Below the pieces are notes generated by a model, which was not told the origin of the DNA, did not search any database, and was given only the letters and a program-made list of their open reading frames with translations. From NCBI RefSeq assembly GCF_006714895.1, contig NZ_VFME01000001.1, positions 3,348,001 through 3,412,000 on the forward strand: DNA of 64,000 nt, written 5' to 3'. The stretch comes from Gramella sp. Hel_I_59. GTDB lineage: Bacteria; Bacteroidota; Bacteroidia; Flavobacteriales; Flavobacteriaceae. A program made the position numbers and the translations under genes. Shown here piece by piece: positions 61,299-64,000 of the stretch (position 1 is its first letter; the number at the start of each line of letters is the position of its first letter).

Positions 61299-61835
61299 GT
61301 GAGTAAACAACTAATCCCCTTCCCTTTTCCGAAATACTTAGCTGAATTTCTATTTTCTCAAATGAAATCTCAGCCTTTAGAGATAGCAGATAGTGGAGAT
61401 AAAGTCAAAGCACTACACGTGAATCAAAAGAATAGTTTTGGTAAATTGATCTATAGTAGATTAAAAGAATCCAATAGACCCGCCTTTGAAAAGGATGGCT
61501 ACACGCTTTATATATCTGTTTCAGATCACGCACGCCGAAGAAATAAAACTGCATTAGACGGAAGATCCAGATTCTTGAGTTTAGATGAAGATGAAATAGA
61601 AGAAATTATCGCTGTCTTTAAAGACTGGTTTTCGACAAATCTTTATCATTTTATTTTAGCTGCAGAAGTGACCCATAAAATGAATGGCAAAAACAAAGGG
61701 GCTATTCACTTCGCAATCAACAAATTCATGGAATTATACAATATTTCCGACTCAAAAACTAAATTCGCCACCTTTGTCAAGTTCTATCAAAGAGAAACAG
61801 AGGCGAAACGCCAGCAATTACAACGCATGACGTAA
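61299..61835 (+). CDS. Phage protein of unknown function
   Basis: Starts at GTG. The 178-residue protein has a basic, His/Arg-rich segment (SVSDHARRRNKTALDGRSRF) and helical ends (IEEIIAVFKDWFSTNLYHFILA; FVKFYQRETEAKRQQLQ). It could bind DNA and act late in the cycle. TATAATTTCG upstream is a weak -7 box. No named family is recognised. Confidence 0.5.
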   Translation: MSKQLIPFPFPKYLAEFLFSQMKSQPLEIADSGDKVKALHVNQKNSFGKLIYSRLKESNRPAFEKDGYTLYISVSDHARRRNKTALDGRSRFLSLDEDEIEEIIAVFKDWFSTNLYHFILAAEVTHKMNGKNKGAIHFAINKFMELYNISDSKTKFATFVKFYQRETEAKRQQLQRMT

Positions 61836-61925
61836 TTTTGAGACACTTTGTCCTGTTGTTTTCGACCTTTTTGAGATCAAAAATGGAATAATTTCCTAAA
61901 TATTCTAAGAATACTTAGAAGTCTT

Positions 61926-61954
61926 TAAAACCCGCTATAACAGGCGGTTTTTTT
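61926..61954 (+). terminator. Intrinsic terminator
   Basis: AAAACC with GGTTTT, a one-base bulge, then GC/GC, closed by a T-run. It separates the 61299 gene from the head genes. Confidence 0.75.
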
Positions 61955-62010
61955 GTGTCCTTTTCTAAGCATCCCGCTGCTTCTATCATTGTACTTACCA
62001 AAATTGTACA

Positions 62011-62889
62011 ATGTTCACAGACACAGAATCTGAAATTTTATCGAGCACTTGGGCGCTATCTGAGCAGCACGCACAGCCATGGCTATTAATGGTTGCACAG
62101 ATCCTGCAGGGAAAACAAGTTTCCCAAGCCGATCCTAATTTTAAAAAGGAAGTCCGCGGATATATTATTGATCAGGACGGGCAGCCTATAGATCGAAATG
62201 AAAATCCCAACACACCTATCAACAGTATTGGAGTCATTGAGATTTCCGGTCCTATGGTTAAAAAAGGAAGCTGGTATCGATGGGGCGCTGAAGAATTAGT
62301 GAGAATCGCGGAATACTTTGAAAGAGATCCTAATATCATTGGTCACATCTGGTTACTGGATTCTGGCGGCGGCTCTGTAAACGCCATTGCTCCATTCAGA
62401 GAATTTCAGAAGAAAAAAACAAAACCACTTATCGGCCTTGCCGATATGTGTGCCAGCGCAAACCTATATGCAGGCGTTGGATGTGACAAGTTAGTTGCCC
62501 GCAATAACATCTCTTCCATGTTTGGAAGTATTGGTGTGATGGCAACCCTAATCGACTACACCGAATATTTAAAGGCAATGGGAATTAAAGAGCGATTAAT
62601 CTACGCTTCCCAGAGTTCCTTTAAACATAAAAGCTACAACGAAGCCCTAAAAGGTAAAGATGGAGCATTTAAGAAAGAGCACCTGAATCCGCTGGCGATT
62701 CAATTCCAGGAGTTCGTCAAATCACAACGCCCAAAATTAAAGACAGACGTAGAGGGAATCCTCGAGGGTAAAATGTTCTATGCTGAAGAAGCACAGGAAA
62801 TTGGTTTGATAGACGGGATCATGGATTTTGAAGAGGCTGTGGAAGAGGTCAAATTCCTCTCACAAGTGAGAACCTACATGAATAATTAA
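62011..62889 (+). CDS. S49-family prohead protease (SppA/ClpP-like)
   Basis: The 292-residue protein has the S49 core: IGVIEISGPMVKKG, HIWLLDSGGGSVNAIAPF (oxyanion loop), the catalytic Ser149 in MCASANLYAGV, and FGSIGVMATLIDYTEYL. The catalytic Lys is likely in SSFKHK (205 or 207). The last part has ILEGKMFYAEEAQEIGLIDGI, typical of SppA-like enzymes. In phages this protease matures the head by cutting the scaffold. It precedes the capsid gene, which fits. Confidence 0.88.
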   Translation: MFTDTESEILSSTWALSEQHAQPWLLMVAQILQGKQVSQADPNFKKEVRGYIIDQDGQPIDRNENPNTPINSIGVIEISGPMVKKGSWYRWGAEELVRIAEYFERDPNIIGHIWLLDSGGGSVNAIAPFREFQKKKTKPLIGLADMCASANLYAGVGCDKLVARNNISSMFGSIGVMATLIDYTEYLKAMGIKERLIYASQSSFKHKSYNEALKGKDGAFKKEHLNPLAIQFQEFVKSQRPKLKTDVEGILEGKMFYAEEAQEIGLIDGIMDFEEAVEEVKFLSQVRTYMNN

Positions 62890-62904
62890 CCCAAAACAAG
62901 AAAA

Positions 62905-64000
62905 ATGAAAAATTTAAAAGTGTTTTTCCCTTTCCTGATGGCCTTCTTTAATATCGATGCGAAGACATTAATGGATAACAAGGAAAAACTTGAATTGAGT
63001 GACGAGCAGAAAGCCGAATTTGATGCGAAAGCAGGTAAAGAAGGATTTTCTGAAAAGTACCTGAAAGACTTTAACACCGAGATTGGTGCTGAAGAAGAGC
63101 AGGAAGAAGACGATGCAGAGATCCAGGCACTTGCTGCCAAGTATATGAGTGAAGACTCTGACGGTGGTGAAGGCGAGGAAGAGGAGGAAGAAGGAGCAGG
63201 TGCTCCAGACGAATCTAAGTCTGCAAAAGCCCCGGCAAAAACTGCTGGTGGACAATCAAAGAAATTATTAACCACCATGGATTCCAGAATTAAGAAACTG
63301 GAAGCCGAAAAGAAGATGCTGGCTGGAATTCCTGAAGGAGACGAGTCGGTTGAAACTATCAAAGCATCTCATATGAAGAACGCGAATATTAGACACAGCA
63401 AAACGCATTTGTTTGCTCAGGACCATTCCTATAATGCCTTTGAAGGTCGCCCTTGGAACGAAGCTGCGAGACAGGCGCTTGGAGGACATCAAATCACTGC
63501 GGAAACTAACTGGACTGAGACAGCGAATATTGATAAGCTGAACTCAGACATCCAGGCATATTTCCGTAAGGAAGATCAAAGAATTCACGATACCATGCTG
63601 GATGGTTTGGAAATGAAGAAATACGTAGAGTTAATCTCCGGAGTTTCTGATGAGTACATCCATACACAAATCGTAACCGGTGAGATCACGCAGTCTCTGA
63701 AATCTAAATTCTTACCGAAAAACAAAGTGAAATTTGTTGCTGAGAAAGGAAAAGTAAGAGACATCCAGATCGATATGCTTTTTAAAGGATACCAACTTAA
63801 GAAACTGGAAAAATCCTACCTGAAGCACATAGCATCCCTTGGAATCACAGATTCAGATCCTCACAAAATGACGTATGTATACTACGTGGTTGGTAAGATC
63901 ATGGAACGTGCGCGTAAAGAAGATAAGATCGTAATGGGTCGTGGAGTCTACTTCAAGGATGAAGAGAGAGATACACCTGCTAGCTTTATGAATAACTTTT
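62905..64000 (+). CDS. Scaffold-major capsid protein, partial
   Basis: Open from ATG at 62905 to the window edge without a stop, about 365 codons. The first 130 residues form a charged scaffold-like region with a very acidic stretch (GGEGEEEEEEGAGAPDE) and Ala/Lys-rich part. The later region (ASHMKNANIRHSKTHLFA, FEGRPWNEAARQALGG, ISGVSDEYIHTQIVTGE, KSKFLPKNKVKFVAEK) resembles a capsid body. The S49 protease just upstream would remove the scaffold part. The identification rests on position and composition, not on a recognised motif. Confidence 0.65.
   Translation, partial: MKNLKVFFPFLMAFFNIDAKTLMDNKEKLELSDEQKAEFDAKAGKEGFSEKYLKDFNTEIGAEEEQEEDDAEIQALAAKYMSEDSDGGEGEEEEEEGAGAPDESKSAKAPAKTAGGQSKKLLTTMDSRIKKLEAEKKMLAGIPEGDESVETIKASHMKNANIRHSKTHLFAQDHSYNAFEGRPWNEAARQALGGHQITAETNWTETANIDKLNSDIQAYFRKEDQRIHDTMLDGLEMKKYVELISGVSDEYIHTQIVTGEITQSLKSKFLPKNKVKFVAEKGKVRDIQIDMLFKGYQLKKLEKSYLKHIASLGITDSDPHKMTYVYYVVGKIMERARKEDKIVMGRGVYFKDEERDTPASFMNNF

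Larger units (their letters stand above)
40206..64000. mobile_element. Prophage (left part; continues beyond the window)
   Basis: Starts at the tRNA-Leu remnant and continues to the right edge. It includes a repressor with operators, short overlapping early genes, two Dam-type methylases, embedded tRNA-like genes, tail and fibre proteins, a lysis cluster, an S49 prohead-type protease and a capsid gene. Integrase, terminase, portal and right attachment site are not in the window. The early genes lie left, then tail/fibre, lysis and head genes; all but two genes are on the plus strand. Confidence 0.88.

Noticed and set aside
62886..63362. Ser-rich reading frame on the minus strand
   Set aside because: It is the complement of the acidic GAA/GAG-rich capsid-scaffold region; low-complexity Ser runs are an artefact of that composition.

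Overview
The window is from a member of the Flavobacteriaceae (Bacteroidota), probably close to Gramella/Christiangramia, although the genus is an inference. Support comes from the gene set (one-gene glycyl-tRNA synthetase, an OlsF-type lipid acyltransferase, DUF4286, DUF5675, an HTTM protein), promoter boxes of the Bacteroidota type (TAnnTTTG) just upstream of several starts, and the absence of strong Shine-Dalgarno sequences.

Positions 1 to about 40,155 are ordinary chromosome in short operons on both strands. They hold translation genes (glyS, serS, rsmA, pth, rplY, a remnant of a tRNA-Leu gene), central metabolism (fbp, an aspartate kinase, prs, ribF), a three-gene DNA-repair operon (MBL-fold exonuclease, ATP-dependent ligase, Lhr-like helicase), mgtE, katG, a predicted ornithine-lipid acyltransferase, two tandem polyamine-type GNAT acetyltransferases, a minimal ABC-type gene pair, and several redox or glyoxalase-fold enzymes. 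Intrinsic terminators separate most converging units.

From about 40,206 to beyond the right edge lies an integrated prophage. Its left end is marked by the 3' half of a tRNA-Leu(CAA) gene on the minus strand. The 5' half is missing, and the tRNA terminator remains on the chromosomal side, as expected when a phage integrates into a tRNA gene. The intact tRNA, and probably the integrase, should lie beyond the right edge. No integrase, terminase or portal gene is visible here.

Prophage layout: a membrane-anchored BRCT protein; an XRE repressor with a phased TGCAAT operator array and a divergent early promoter (41.6-42.2 kb); small early genes; a 640-base structured RNA locus that embeds tRNA-Phe and an overlong tRNA-Ser-like element (44.2-44.9 kb); a putative replication protein; early genes that share a repeated intercistronic motif (42.7-49.6 kb); a nucleoid-associated protein; a first Dam-type methylase; small proteins; a minus-strand structured RNA candidate; a second Dam-type methylase; tail and fibre genes including a beta-propeller protein (54.2-57.7 kb); a lysis and secreted-protein cluster with a metzincin-like protease, a holin candidate, a DUF5675 protein and an overlapping spanin-like pair (57.7-61.2 kb); and finally an S49 prohead-type protease followed by an acidic scaffold-capsid gene that runs off the window.

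The most unusual material is RNA-level and intergenic: the structured RNA/tRNA locus, the pseudoknot-capable minus-strand RNA at 53.2-53.3 kb, and the five-copy TTTAACGC motif in the early region.
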